From positions 22,335,120-22,399,119 of the forward strand of contig NC_037254.1 of NCBI RefSeq assembly GCF_000002425.4: DNA of 64,000 bases. The letters are read 5' to 3'. The notes beneath the pieces are model-generated. The model worked only from the letters and a program-made list of their open reading frames with translations, made no database searches and was not told where the DNA came from. The position numbers were made by a program, and so were the translations under genes. This document shows positions 45,504 to 57,261 of the stretch, one piece after another (the first letter of the stretch is position 1; each line of letters starts with the position of its first letter). This DNA is from Physcomitrium patens. Lineage: Eukaryota > Streptophyta > Bryopsida > Funariales > Funariaceae.

Positions 45504-47470
45504 ACGTGTGTCTGTGCACACTTGTCCGAATTGGATTTGACGCTCTCCACACGATGCACTGGATGTATGGGGCTGTCTTCCGGATTATGGTGCTCTATTC
45601 ATTACTTCGTCCCGTTCTATAGGGGTCTGTTGCTGAAAGACTTGTGCATTTGACGAAGGTTATGTACAACTAGTGCTTCCTAATCATTCTTTAGTGTTTG
45701 GTAGAACCTTCACAACGAAAGGCAGTGAGGGAGCAAGATCCTTCTCTCAGTATCTAGCTTAGTATTCAAGATAAAGAAGTGTGCTGTACAAAATAAGTTT
45801 TCATGAATCGCAATGGTTCATGGATCGAAACATTGATCTGTACCTGAGTACCACTTTTAGATTCTTGCATCTAAGGTGAGCGGCAATTAATCAAGTGAAT
45901 AGTTTACTTGAGTATACAGGGAAACCCTAGCGATTTTTTTGTTAACGCCCCATTTCTGTACCTGTACCTGTAATTTTTTATATTTATATTTATTTTTTTA
46001 TAATTTTTTTAATTAAAAAAAACATGTGATTGTTTCCAGTTTTCCAGTTTCCAGGGGAGGTTGTTCTGAGACGTCGAAAAATTGCGATGTCATGACAGGG
46101 CTTTAATTGCATTCACAGTTTCTTACTCGAGAAAAAGCTTCTCTCAGCAACGGCAAGCCCTGAAAGTTGACAGCTGTGCAAGAATACTTCGAATCAGCAA
46201 AACCTGCTATCCCATGTACCACTTGGAAACGCTCGGCGAATGGGCATTAAATTTGCGGAGTGATTGATAAACAAAAGCTCACGTTTTCTGACAAAGCTAT
46301 CCTGATGTACTTTCCGTCCTTGCAGATGCAGTTATCCCAACACAATTGGAAGACCGAATGCTTCAGGAAAACAAAATTTGCTCTTACCCAATCGCAATGT
46401 GTCCAGGCATTTGATGCGAATATTGAAGAACCCCCAGTTTGTATCATCCACGATGCGCTGCACTTTCACTCCGAATGCCAAAGAAATTCTCTCATTTTGG
46501 AAAGTGAACAGAGTGTTGAACTTGGGAGGTAGGTGATGGTTGTGGATGTTAACGATTGCTCCATTTTGACGATTCATAGTGTGATTGTCCCCAAAATCTG
46601 CTGTCTGTTGAAAATTACGGACAATGAGCTATTCACTACAAGTTAATCCTATTCCTTCTGAACACAAAAACGCTCTATGTGATGGCATAGATTGAGCTGC
46701 ATTATCCCTTTCACGCAAAAACCGTAGGCACGCCCAGTGAACCGACGTCACCAACTCCACCGTTACTGACAGTCAACTTCGTCTTAAAACTGTGTCGACA
46801 TTGAACTTTTTCTTTACACTTTCCTCGGAACCATCAACCCCCCAAAATGACATTCTGAACCTAATATTTCTTCCACACGGGTTGACCCACCGTCCATGTA
46901 ACTTTTGGGGCACTTCGTTTCCCACAAGGGCTCCATGCTCCGTAAGGCTTGCGGCAACAATTCCAAATTAGGACCCAAGTTCATCACTGCAATCCAGTCC
47001 ACCCTGGAATGGCCGCTTTAAGTCAAAAGAAACTCTCACTGTAAAAAATTCACACTTCACCTCTAACAAAGCCCCAAACCCTATCGTCTCTTTCCACCCA
47101 CGCCCTTCAGATTCTTCGTATCATTTGGCCTCTTGGAAGGGACAAAGCGTCAAAAACATCGTCCGAGGGGTGTCGAAACGCAACAAAAGTTCAGCTCATC
47201 GCACATATTTTTGTATTCACGTTGCGCAAAAAGCTACGACTACCCCGCTCAATTTCATCGACGCTCTTGTCTCGTTTTCGTAAGGGGCTGTTTTACTTGC
47301 AATACACACCCAATCGCATGAGAACGAGAAAGCCGACACGCGAATCTGAGGGAAGAGTGGCGATGCTAGTCCTCACTGCGCTTACGGATCAGCCGATCTG
47401 CAGCGCGTGAGAGACAGCGGAGTATGTGCATGTACGCTGGTAGTATAATACATATACGGGTATTGTAATC
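45504..47470. other. GC-moderate region downstream of the ankyrin-like gene
   Basis: Contains the probable 3' untranslated region to about 45950. From 46050 to 47450 composition stays gene-like but all frames are short (60-90 codons) and without motifs. It may be non-coding RNA, a promoter for a gene lost to repeats, or a decayed gene. I cannot choose. Confidence 0.35.
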
Positions 47471-47605
47471 ATTTAATATGAATACGAAGTAGATATGTTG
47501 TGAGTACAAATACGAAGTAGAGTACGTTGTGAGTACTCACAAAAGTCGATGGATGTTCGGGGTTTTGTGAGTACTCACAACGTACTCACAACATCCATCG
47601 ATGAG
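47470..47605. repeat. Perfect 24-bp inverted repeat with nested palindromes
   Basis: Arms 47521-47544 and 47563-47586 are perfect reverse complements separated by 18 bases. Each arm contains the palindrome GTGAGTACTCAC. Part of the spacer (CGATGGATGT) is also the reverse complement of sequence just beyond the right arm. On the left, 'aatacgaagtaga' plus 'gttgtgagtac' occurs twice in tandem. It could fold into a long hairpin or cruciform, or be the tip of a miniature inverted-repeat transposon. Confidence 0.85.
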
Positions 47606-47639
47606 ATCCTAAGAGAGCCCTACCTCTATCTTTGTAATA

Positions 47640-48225
47640 ATTTATTTTATTTTATTTTATTTATGTTGGTAAAAAAAAAGGAAGTGTTTTATTGATAATG
47701 CAATGCCCTTGTGTAAGTCATTCCCATAATACATTGATGACTTACTGTACTTGAAATCAGGAAAACAAAAACTGAGATTATTTTTTTTTGTCAATAACTG
47801 TTTCTGCCTTCATTGCTAAAGTTTCTTGTATGTTCATTTTTTTTTTTTCTGATTTTAAACATTAATATTTGTATATTGAAATAAATTTGTATATAAATCT
47901 TTATTACATAGTATTTTCTTAATTATTTTATTGTGCTATTTTCGTTTAATACAAAATGTAGTTGAAAAAAACATCTTATGGAATTTATGGGTCTTTATAT
48001 TTTGATGTGTATAAACTTGATTTGTAATTATCAAATTTAACATTTCATTAGATTTCAAATCACAAAAAAGTTTTTCAAAGTCTAAAAAAAATATTTATTT
48101 AAATAAATAAGTATTACATACATCTAAAAATTATTAACCTAATTACTAGGAAAAGTAGATTTAGATAGAAATTAATAAAATTAGATTAAAATTTTAATTA
48201 CCTATTACAAAATTTCTTAGAATCT
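47640..48225. other. AT-rich sequence, no gene
   Basis: Starts with (TTTTA)n-like units at 47640-47662. Otherwise plain AT-rich sequence up to the next LTR remnant. Confidence 0.6.
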
Positions 48226-48829
48226 TTATAATAGCAGATTTGATAATATATATGTTTGTAGGTGATTGGTAGTTTAAAAACTTGGCCAATAAGTTGACAA
48301 CTTGGTGTGCATGTTGTAAACTTGCATTATAAGTTTGACAAGTATTTTGCAAGTTATATGCATCTCATGTGATTAGTAGGGTATTATTATACATATCTTT
48401 AGTTAGTTAATATATATGGAGGCAAAATAAGGCCTTCTTCTCTCTTATCAATGTCTTTTGTGCTTTCAATCTAGTTTCAAGAGTCTATAGTCTTTTCATC
48501 TATTATAATAGCCATTCTAGTTTATCCTTGGATATACATATTTTTTCTTTTATTTTTTCCATCTTTCTTTGATACATGTCTTATTTGCTTATATATGTTC
48601 TTTAAATTCTTATTCTTAAGAAATTATCAATAGCTTCACAATATCAAAGTTAAATATTTTTTTATTAAGAATAATTTATCTTTTTTTTTCTTAATAAGAT
48701 ATAAATGCATTAGAAGTTGTGAAATATCTACTATTAAAGTAAGATTGTTCTTAATTTTTATTTTATTCTTAATTTTTTTTCTACCTTTTTTCATAAGAAA
48801 TATGAGATATTTTTTTCATTCTATAAATA

Positions 48830-49440
48830 TAGTTGAGTTTACAAAAATAAAGAGTGTAACAGCACAAATTCAAAAACAAATGAAAAAATTAATACTTGCA
48901 ATGTATTAACTCACTTCATTACTACAAACACCATTAAGATTGATTAAGAATAAAGATGTAGAGATGGTTAAAGCTACTTCAACATCTATATGTATATTAG
49001 TAATTTCTTCTATAGTAAAGCATCCTACAAGCATATCTATTGCTATTAGAAAACCTTATATTACATCACTTGAGAAGTTTGATGGTGCAAAATTAAAGTT
49101 ATGAAGATTTATCAACTAAGTATAATTAATAGTTGATCTTCAACTTCAAAGCTTTTCAATCTCAAGATTATAAGTCAAATAATTGAATCATTATTTTTTA
49201 ATTTTATTTTATCATAGGTTTTATCTTTTTTAAAATGACATGATTTAATTTTGAACAACTTTAGGCTTCTTTAGCAAAATTTTAATCCTTGTTTAGAAAA
49301 CATGATGCAATTTGTGTTATAATTAATAAGATTTGAATCTTATGCTAATGAAATGGTTGTTATAGAAGATAACATGTTGAAAAACAAATTTGCTTAATTA
49401 CAATAGAGACTATTATTGTGTTATAACATAACTACTAGTT
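48830..49440 (+). pseudogene. Decayed gag in LTR-gag-LTR remnant
   Basis: Matches the N-terminal gag of Elements 1 and 2: 'aaagagtgtaacagcacaaattc', 'ttaatacttgcaatgtatt', 'gatgtagagatggttaaagctacttcaacatctat', 'cttgagaagtttgatggtgca'. It skips the second half of capsid and resumes at the last gag codons ('aaaaacaaatttgcttaattacaatag'). Stops are frequent. Confidence 0.75.
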
Positions 49441-49640
49441 GAAAGAAAAAAAATGATTATATTATAGAACTTAATTAAATATATAATAGTAAGTTATCAA
49501 AGAAAATATAAATAAAAGTTAGCAAGATAATAAAAAATAATGTAATATTAATGTTACTTTTTTTTGTAAAAAAAACTTTTATGTACTTTGTAAGACCATC
49601 AACAAGACAAATCTAAGTAGATTATTATATATAATATAAT
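49430..49640 (+). repeat. Dispersed ~200-bp repeat, copy 1
   Basis: Resembles 55875-56050 in the same orientation: 'attatagaacttaatt', 'gataataaaaaata', 'aaacttttatgtactttgtaa' pair with 'attataaaagaacttaat', 'gataataaaatattt', 'aaattttatttattttataa'. Not part of the intact elements. Confidence 0.45.
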
Positions 49641-50098
49641 AGGCATCTTTAATTAAAATTAAAAAATAGCTTTTTATATAAGTTATCTAAAAAAACATCA
49701 ATTTGGTACTTAACAAGGATCATTGTGGTATTACGTGTTTTCTTCTTGGACATACATATTTATTCTAATAGTTACCTAAATAATATGAATAAATAGAATT
49801 AAGTAAAAATAGATTAATTTCATAATAATTTCTATAAAAATTGCATCGAAGCTTTGTAGACATGGGTTCACTTTTATACATGTCTATAAGTGATTGATAG
49901 TTTGAAAACTTTGCCAACAAGCTAGTCATGTATCACACATATTGGTAGCTTATAATACAAGCTAAAGATGTAGCGTACATATAGGAAACTTGTCTTGTAA
50001 GTTAAAATATGTATCTTACAAAATAGACATATATTAGAGGTTATATAGAATATCACAACATAGCTCTTGAGTAGATAGTATATATAGAGGTAAGAATG

Positions 50099-50613
50099 TG
50101 TTAAGAACATGAATTTTAAATAAAAAAATTCAACACATTCTTATATTACTTGAAAATATTAGAGAGTCATTCAAAGATAATAATATATTGAACTAGGATG
50201 GCTATTTCCAAAGACAAAAAGATTAAAAAGTCTTAAAATAAGACTAAAGACTAGAAAGATATTAACAAGAATAAAAAAAGCTTCACTCTTGCCTCTATAT
50301 ATCGTCTTTAACTAAGAGATATGTGGCGATGTTTTATAGGACCTCCAAAACATGTTGACTTGTAACGTAAATTATCTATATGTGTACCTTATGGTTAGCT
50401 TATTCCACAAGCTACCAATACATGTGATACGTGGCTAATTTGTTGATCAAGTTTTTAACCTATTAATTAATTACAAATACTTATAAAGTCAAAGTAATAT
50501 CTATGAAGGTTCTAACAAGCCTTTCTAAAAGTTATTATGAAATTAATCTATTTTTACCTACTTCTATTTAATCATATAGATAATTATTGAAATAAATATG
50601 TATGTCCATAATA
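50099..50613 (-). repeat. 3' LTR of the minus-strand element
   Basis: About 515 bp. On the minus strand it starts TATTATGGACATA (TGTCACGGACATA in intact copies), has the TATA region 'atatatagaggcaagagtgaag' and ends near 'attcatgttcttaaca'. The hairpin at the start site is partly kept. Confidence 0.75.
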
Positions 50614-50639
50614 TTATCTTTTCTTCTAAAGATACATTC

Positions 50640-51085
50640 TATAAAGAGTAGTCATCATATGTTGAGGACATTTAAAATGCAATGAATTATATTTGTTATA
50701 CACTTTGATTTTTATTCTCTTCCAAGTTGATTAATAGGTCTTTTTAGCCATTGATAGTTTTTCATACTAAATAGGAAGACTACCCTATTATTTGATTGTT
50801 ATTGAGGCCTTTATAACATCCTTCAAATAAAACATTAAGAATACTATCAAGAATTGTTCCTACTTCTAATAAAATCACCAAAGATTAGAAATTTCTTTCA
50901 AGATCGTGATACTATATATATTATATTTTACCATTTATTCAAAGAAGAATATATTATTCTAGAGGATCTTAATCTTGATTATATCATCTAAAAGGTTGTA
51001 ATAATTACAATGTCTCGTTTGATAAGTCAATAAATGATAATTCTTGAATTGAATTTGCTAATTGTTGATTCTCATCTCTTTAGTG
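50640..51085 (-). pseudogene. Decayed ORF3 of the minus-strand element
   Basis: Lies between the 3' LTR and the chromodomain, as in the intact elements. On the minus strand: 'gagatgagaatcaacaatta', 'gacttatcaaacgagacatt', 'ggagttatta'-type region and 'ggtagtcttcctatttagtatg'. Stops interrupt the frame. This is a full-length trace of ORF3 in a diverged subfamily copy. Confidence 0.75.
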
Positions 51086-51149
51086 CAACAAATACATAGT
51101 AGCTACAATCAAAGATAAAAGGTAAAATACTATCTTATTTAGATCTTAT

Positions 51150-53974
51150 TTCTTTTATAGCAAAGATTTTTTAATTTTTATTTTGATTCTGACAAATTTT
51201 TTCAATAAAAAGCTTCAATCCTCTTTGTTATATTTACAAGATTCTTTCTTGGCTTCTATGTGTATTTATTAATATTATATCTATACAAATGAACAAGATA
51301 TTTCAAACTATTTCAATACTACCTTAAATCTAAGATTTCTTCTACCTCAAAGTCTTATTTATTATCCACTTATATAGAAGGAGGTGGCATTTATCTTCCT
51401 TCCAAGATATTCACTATTTTATATGGTTCAAGAAGAGAAACATAAAATACAAAATGAATCCTCATAGAATCTAGTAGATGTAATCAATAAGCAATATGAT
51501 TAACTTGTTTACAAATAAGAAAAGGTCTAAGCTTAGAATAGTCTAACTTATCACAAAGATGAGTAGTCTTAATATTGCGACAAAGTAATCATATTTTTTC
51601 ATGTACATTAAATTGAAGTTGTTCTTTGCAATAAGCATGCAGATTAATCTTTTGTTGTTCTTGATCTTTCTTTAACTGTGTCTACATTGTTGTATGTAGC
51701 TTTAACAAATGATTTGCTAAATCCTATGTTGTAAGATTATTAACATTTAAAAATTCAAAAGTATGAAGTCAAGAATAATAACTATAATTGATGAAAAAAG
51801 TTATTTGTTGAATAGAAGAATATATCAAACTATTGTATATAAAATCTGCTAATGATAAAAGAGTTGTCTAATTATCTTGATGGTAATTGATGGTACACCT
51901 CAAATACTATTCCAAAACTTAATTGAATTATTTCATTTGTCCATCAGTTTAAAGATGAAAGGCCAAAGATAATTTTATATCAACCTTTTATATCTTAAAA
52001 AGGATTTTTAAAATCTTGATATAAATTGTGTTACTCTATTTAATATAATATCCTTTAAAAATCCTTAATATTGATAGATGTTATAAAAAAAGCTTCTTTG
52101 TTTTTTCAGCTGAAATAGATTTTGTATATGGTATAAAATTTGCCATTTTCATAAAAAAATCTATAATCAAACATATAAAGACATAAGAATTTGAACTTAA
52201 AAGATTTATAATAATATCTATAGAAATAAAAGATTATAGTTTTTTTGATATATGTAATGGTTGGAAAAGTCCATAGGATTGATAATATGGAATTTTTGAT
52301 TTTAAACAAACGTCATATGATTGAACAAAGACTTTTATAATCTTCTACATTTTTGGCTACCAAAAATCACTAAATATAAGCTCCAAAGTCTTGTTGTATC
52401 CAAAATGTCATCTTGTTGAAAAGTTGTGATGTACTTGAAGAATATATAAATGTTATTTTTCTTTTAGAACATATAAGCAATCCTTAAAATAGAGTAGATT
52501 TTTCTTGAATTCAAACTTAGAAGTATCATAAGACTTAAAAGAAGTATTCTTGATATCATAAATAAGAAAATTAAAGAACATACTTGATTGAATTTGCTTA
52601 ATAAAAATTGAATCAATAATCAATGTTGATTTTATTACTCAAAGATAAAATTTCTTAGGCTTTAAGATAACCATTCTTTATAGATCAAAAGCTACATCTT
52701 TTTTATTTGTTCTAATATAAGAATGTATAAAAAATAAATTTAATAAACCTTGTTATTTTTCAAGTCAATATGTCATCTTAAAATCAAAACTTGAGAATAA
52801 TATGGTCCAATAAGCCTTGCAATGATTCAACACCCATGCTAACATGAAGTACTTGAGGTTCTTATAATTTGTATACATAATAACTAATTTAGACATGCTT
52901 TCTAGATAATGATGTTATTTTAAAAATGAATCTATAATTCTTAGAATTTCTTTATTATAGATTTTATAGTTGATTTTTGTTGTTAAAAATTTCCTAAAAT
53001 AGGAAGCTACTAGGTAGAATTTGCCATTTGCTTGCATTTGTGATAATATCACACTCAAGCCAAAGTTTAATACATATATTTTTATAAAAAAATGTCTTAG
53101 AAACGTTGACACAATACAAAATTGGTACAAAAATAAATTCTTTTTTTAAAGCATCAAACAATGTTTTAGCTTCTTTATCTCATTCAAGTTTATCTTTACA
53201 AGTCAAATGTGTAAATGGGGCTACAACTTAAAAAAATTTCTTGATAAATATTCAATAATAATTGGCAAAGTTTAAAAAGCATTGCACATCTCTTATTGTT
53301 TTTAAAATCTTTCAATCTAGTATAGTTTGGACTTTCTATAGATCCATTATCAGCCTTTTTTGGAAATGATATATCATAAGAAGTAAACTTGAGTAGTATG
53401 AAATATATACTTTTTCATCTTGGCATATAATTGTGTATCTCTAAGTTTTTGTAATACATGACAAATATGAAGTTTATATTTTTCTATATTCTTAAAGTAG
53501 ATTAAAAAGTTGTCTAAATAATAGACAATAAAATTGTCAAGAAATTCACAAAAAATGTCATTCATAAGATGTTCAAAAGAAATCTGTATATTTATAAATC
53601 CAAAAAGAATGACATTTTATCTAAAATGTATATATCTAATTCAAAAAACAGTCTTCTATTCATTTCTTTTTTTGATACAAATTAGATTGTATGCTCTTTG
53701 TAGATCTATTTTTATATAGATCTTTGTTTGATTGAGTTGGTCAAAAATTCTTAAAATCAATAATAGGAAATATCTATTTTTGATGGTGATCTTATTAAGT
53801 CTTTGATAATCTATGCACATTTGCAAAGATTCATCATTTTTCTTTATAAATAAGATAGGAACTCCTATTATAATTTTTGAATGACATATAGAGTATATAT
53901 GTACATTGGTCCAAATGGTGGTTGAGCTCTTTTTTGTAAATGAATTAAATAATCATAGAGTCGATAATTTGGAA

Positions 53975-54022
<48 letters not shown>

Positions 54023-54500
54023 TAAAAATATCTTTAAAATCTTAATACTAACTAGGAATATTATGTGATATCTTTCCATGATAAAGAATAGACATGGCAT
54101 ATATAGCTAAAAATAATGCTTCATTTATGAGATTCATAAAAACTCTCAAACCTACTAATAAGAGTTTGGATGTACTAGATTCATATATTTTTACTTGATT
54201 AATCAAGTTTTAGATTAAACTACTAAAAAAATTAAGATTACAAGTCATCTAATTTATTTGAAGATGATAATTCTAAAATAACCAGATTGAAGGAAAATCT
54301 TGTCGTATTAAATATTATTACACTATTACAATCTTCAATTGCTACATCTAAAAAAATAATTTTATAGATAACATCTCTAGAAGACAAAAAATAATTATCT
54401 ATGACTTTTATAAGTATGGATTTAGTTTTTTTGACTAAAAATATTTCTTATTTTTCAACAAAATGAAGAACACAATTGTCAAAGAAAATAATGTATTAAA
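51150..54500 (-). pseudogene. Decayed pol of the minus-strand element
   Basis: Chromodomain and GPF region at about 51150-51550, integrase to 52450, RNase H near 52915-53130 (open stretch with INYKIYNKEILRIIDSF), RT near 53374-53900 and protease to about 54480. The RT open stretch reads MNDIFCEFLDNFIVYYLDNFLIYFKN in two parts, with YLDN in place of the catalytic YLDD. An (AT)n expansion (53979-54013) sits between RT and protease. Many stops. Confidence 0.8.
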
Positions 54501-54509
54501 AATCGAATT

Positions 54510-55450
54510 TTTTTAGCTACAATAGGAACTTTGCAACTAGAATCATATGTAATACCTAGTAAAATCCTAAATCCTAAATCCTAAAACATGTATTGTCATT
54601 GCTTGACTTATTCTTCTCAAATCAAATCTTTATTTTTGATGTCTTTCAAATAATAAATTATTATATGCAATGGCTTAAGTAATAAATTATTTTAAAGAAT
54701 CTGCTTATTACATTATTAATAATAAATCTTTTACGTTATCTTTTAATCCATATTAAAATTGATTAATAAAGGTTTTGTTATTCCAATCGACATTGCAAAC
54801 AAGGTTTTAGAATTTATTAGCATATATTGTGGCCGACCATGATTCTTATTATAATAATAAGAGCTTGATCTTTGCTATTCTTTCATAATTATTTTATTCA
54901 AATATAGCCATAAATACTTCTAATAATGATTTTAAATTATAAACAAATTGTAAATTCTTTCTAACAAAAGTAAAAATCAACAAAAAATACTTTTAAAAAG
55001 AAATAAGTCTATGAATCTAATTTAAGTAAATCCATTGAGATATTAGAAAGGATATAATCTTAAATAGAACTTAACTTGTTGCAACAATCTTCAAAATTTT
55101 AAACTTATTCCATCAAACTTCTTATACATACTAATCCTTGCTTCTCTTGTATTTATAAAAGATAGATTTTTTGAATTTGGTTGTGAAGCTAATTTGTTTG
55201 CTTCTCTTAATTACACAAATTCTTAGAATAAATTTTGGACTTCTTTCATAAGTATAAAAAAAATATTTTTATATTTAGCATTTTTAATACATGAAATTTC
55301 TATCCTAAGAATATTGACAAGCTTATAAAGATCTACAATAGTTGTAAATCTGTTTTTACTTCTATCAAATGTAGCATCTATGATTTTTCCTTCTATTTTA
55401 AATAACTTAATAAATCCACTAGTCAAATTAGAGGATGATAATCTTCAACT
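54510..55450 (-). pseudogene. Decayed gag of the minus-strand element, variant N-terminus
   Basis: The central and 3' parts follow the family gag. The first part, including an open stretch at 55223-55426 (KNRFTTIVDLYKLVNILRIE), has no counterpart in Elements 1 and 2 but resembles 16500-16745. A short TCCTAAA-type triple repeat at 54557-54583 sits near the gag-pol joint. Confidence 0.6.
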
Positions 55451-55629
55451 TTTAATATATATATAATAAATGGTGATTTGCTCTATTTAAAAAAAATCAA
55501 TATTAAAAAATTAAATTATTTGTTTAAAAGTGGGTAGTCTGCAATCTTAAAAATACAATAATATAAGTGAGGTAATCCACTCACTTCTAAAAGAAGATAA
55601 GAATAATGAATTATTATTATTGTCAAATT

Positions 55630-55865
55630 GTCCAAGATATGAATTTTAAAGAAAGAAAACTCAATAAACTCTTGTATTACTTCATAAGAATAGAAAGTCA
55701 CTTAAAGATGGTAATATATTGAACTAGAATGGCTATTGCTAAAAACAAAAAGACTAGAAAGTCTCAAAATAAGACTTAGGACTAGAAAGGTATTGATAAG
55801 AGTGAAAAAGACTTCACTCTTACTTCCATATATATTTTTGAACTAGAATCTACATTGTCATGTGG
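55630..55865 (-). repeat. Truncated 5' LTR of the minus-strand element
   Basis: Keeps R, U5 and a little U3: minus-strand 'ggaagtaagagtgaag', 'cactcttatcaatacctttc', 'agtcctaagtcttatttt', 'gccattctagttcaatatatta'. It ends near 'catatcttggaca', followed by TTGACAATAAT at the primer-binding position, a decayed form of TTGACAAGAGT. Confidence 0.65.
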
Positions 55866-55869
55866 TAAC

Positions 55870-57255
55870 ATGACTATACAATAAAAAAAAAATAGATGTT
55901 ATTATAAAAGAACTTAATAGAAAGATGTAGTAAAAAAACAATGATAAATTATAGAAAGATAATAAAATATTTGGTCTTAATACTATTTTTTATAAAAAGA
56001 AATTTTATTTATTTTATAAAGGCATAAATGAGCTAAATCAAAATAAATAAAAACAACCTTGACTTTGCAAAGTTTTTAAATTCTTTGGTAAGGGTTTTTT
56101 TTAATAAATCTAGTTTTATGAAATAAAAAAAAGATTTATATTTGAAAAAAATTTGTGAATTTGATGGTAGATCTATCAATAAAAATTTATGTGTTTGTGA
56201 TTATAGTTATATTTTGTGCTATAAATTTAAGTATAATCAAATAGTTAGATTAAAGATCATTGAAATTTAACTAGATTGAGGTCTTGGAAATAGGATTTTG
56301 AAGGTTAGTAAGGATTTTTAAGATCTTTAGTAATTTTTTAGTTGGATTGAAGTAAATATTATGTATATAGGTAGTAGACTTGATTTCTAATATATATATG
56401 AATTTTAAGAGGTATTTAACCATAGAATTAAAAGATTTTGGTTTAGAAAAACTAGCATCAAGATTAGAAAAGGAGGTTAGTAAATATCCAAGTAGATTTT
56501 AGGATTTATTATCTATCTAATATATACGATCTTCTTCAAAACTTTTATGCTTATTGTTAACTTAATTGTTACAAGATATACCAAGTTTGAATCAAAATAA
56601 TTAATTTAATTATTTATTATTGAATTTTTAATTGACTATAAGATAGTTACAATTTTTGTTTAAGATTTAGGATTTGATGAAAGATTGATTAGAGTTGATT
56701 TATGATCTAAGATTTGACTAAGATTTGATTAAGATTCATTAAGTTTGAGTTAGGATTTAAGATTTAGGATTTTATTAGGATTTTATTAGAGTATGATTTA
56801 GAATTTGGTTAAGATTCACTTAGGATTTCAATTAAGATTTGATCTAAGATTTGGTTTAAATTTATTAAAATTTTAATTAAGATTATATTAAAATTTTATT
56901 ATAATTTATTTAAAAATTTTAATTTTAATATATTAAAAGAATTATTTATTATTTCTTTAAAATTTTCTATTTTTAGTATTTATTTAATAATATTATTATT
57001 TCTTTAAAGATTTATTTTTATATTTCTTTAAGATTCTTGAAATTTTTTTTGAAATTAATTTAAGACTTCTTTGTGTTTTTTTTTGTAACTTCTATTAAAT
57101 TTATTTTTAATTAATTAAAATTTAATTAGGATTAGTAAGGTTTATTTAAAATTTATTTAAGATTCTATTAGACTTGATAAGATTTTTGTTGCATTACTAC
57201 TTATCTTCCATAGCTATGTACTCAGTGCATTATAAACAAGAACACGCATAATACA
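55870..57255. repeat. Dispersed repeat copy 2 and degenerate TTAGGATTT-type repeat
   Basis: 55875-56050 resembles 49430-49640. From about 56630 to 57190 the plus strand is built from variants of 'attaggattt', 'aagatttgatt' and 'ttaagattt' with few C, a degenerate short-unit repeat. No gene. Confidence 0.6.
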
Positions 57256-57261
57256 TATATT

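Larger units (their letters stand above)
48228..50098 (+). mobile_element. Decayed LTR-gag-LTR remnant
   Basis: A family LTR (48228 to about 48600), a leader with 'cacaatatcaaagtt', a gag remnant (48830-49440) and a second LTR (about 49740-50098), with no trace of pol or ORF3 between. The right LTR is cut short after its 'tatatagaggtaag' box by the minus-strand element at 50099. Either pol was deleted, or this is an old non-autonomous LTR-gag-LTR derivative. Confidence 0.65.
50099..55865 (-). mobile_element. Decayed, nearly complete chromovirus, minus strand
   Basis: Read from high to low coordinates: truncated 5' LTR (about 55865-55630), leader, gag (55450-54500), protease, RT, RNase H, integrase and chromodomain (54500-51150), ORF3 (51085-50640) and 3' LTR (50613-50099). 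Stops and small indels throughout. Its U5 ('atattaccatctttaag' type) and gag start differ from both intact elements. It inserted into the LTR-gag-LTR remnant on its left. Confidence 0.8.

Noticed and set aside
43482..45521. Antisense ORFs of 130-212 codons across the ankyrin-like gene
   Set aside because: Shadows of the 638-codon plus-strand gene, whose frame is continuous over 1.9 kb.
54557..54583. Telomere-like repeat (TCCTAAA three times)
   Set aside because: Too short and not the CCCTAAA unit; no evidence for an interstitial telomere.
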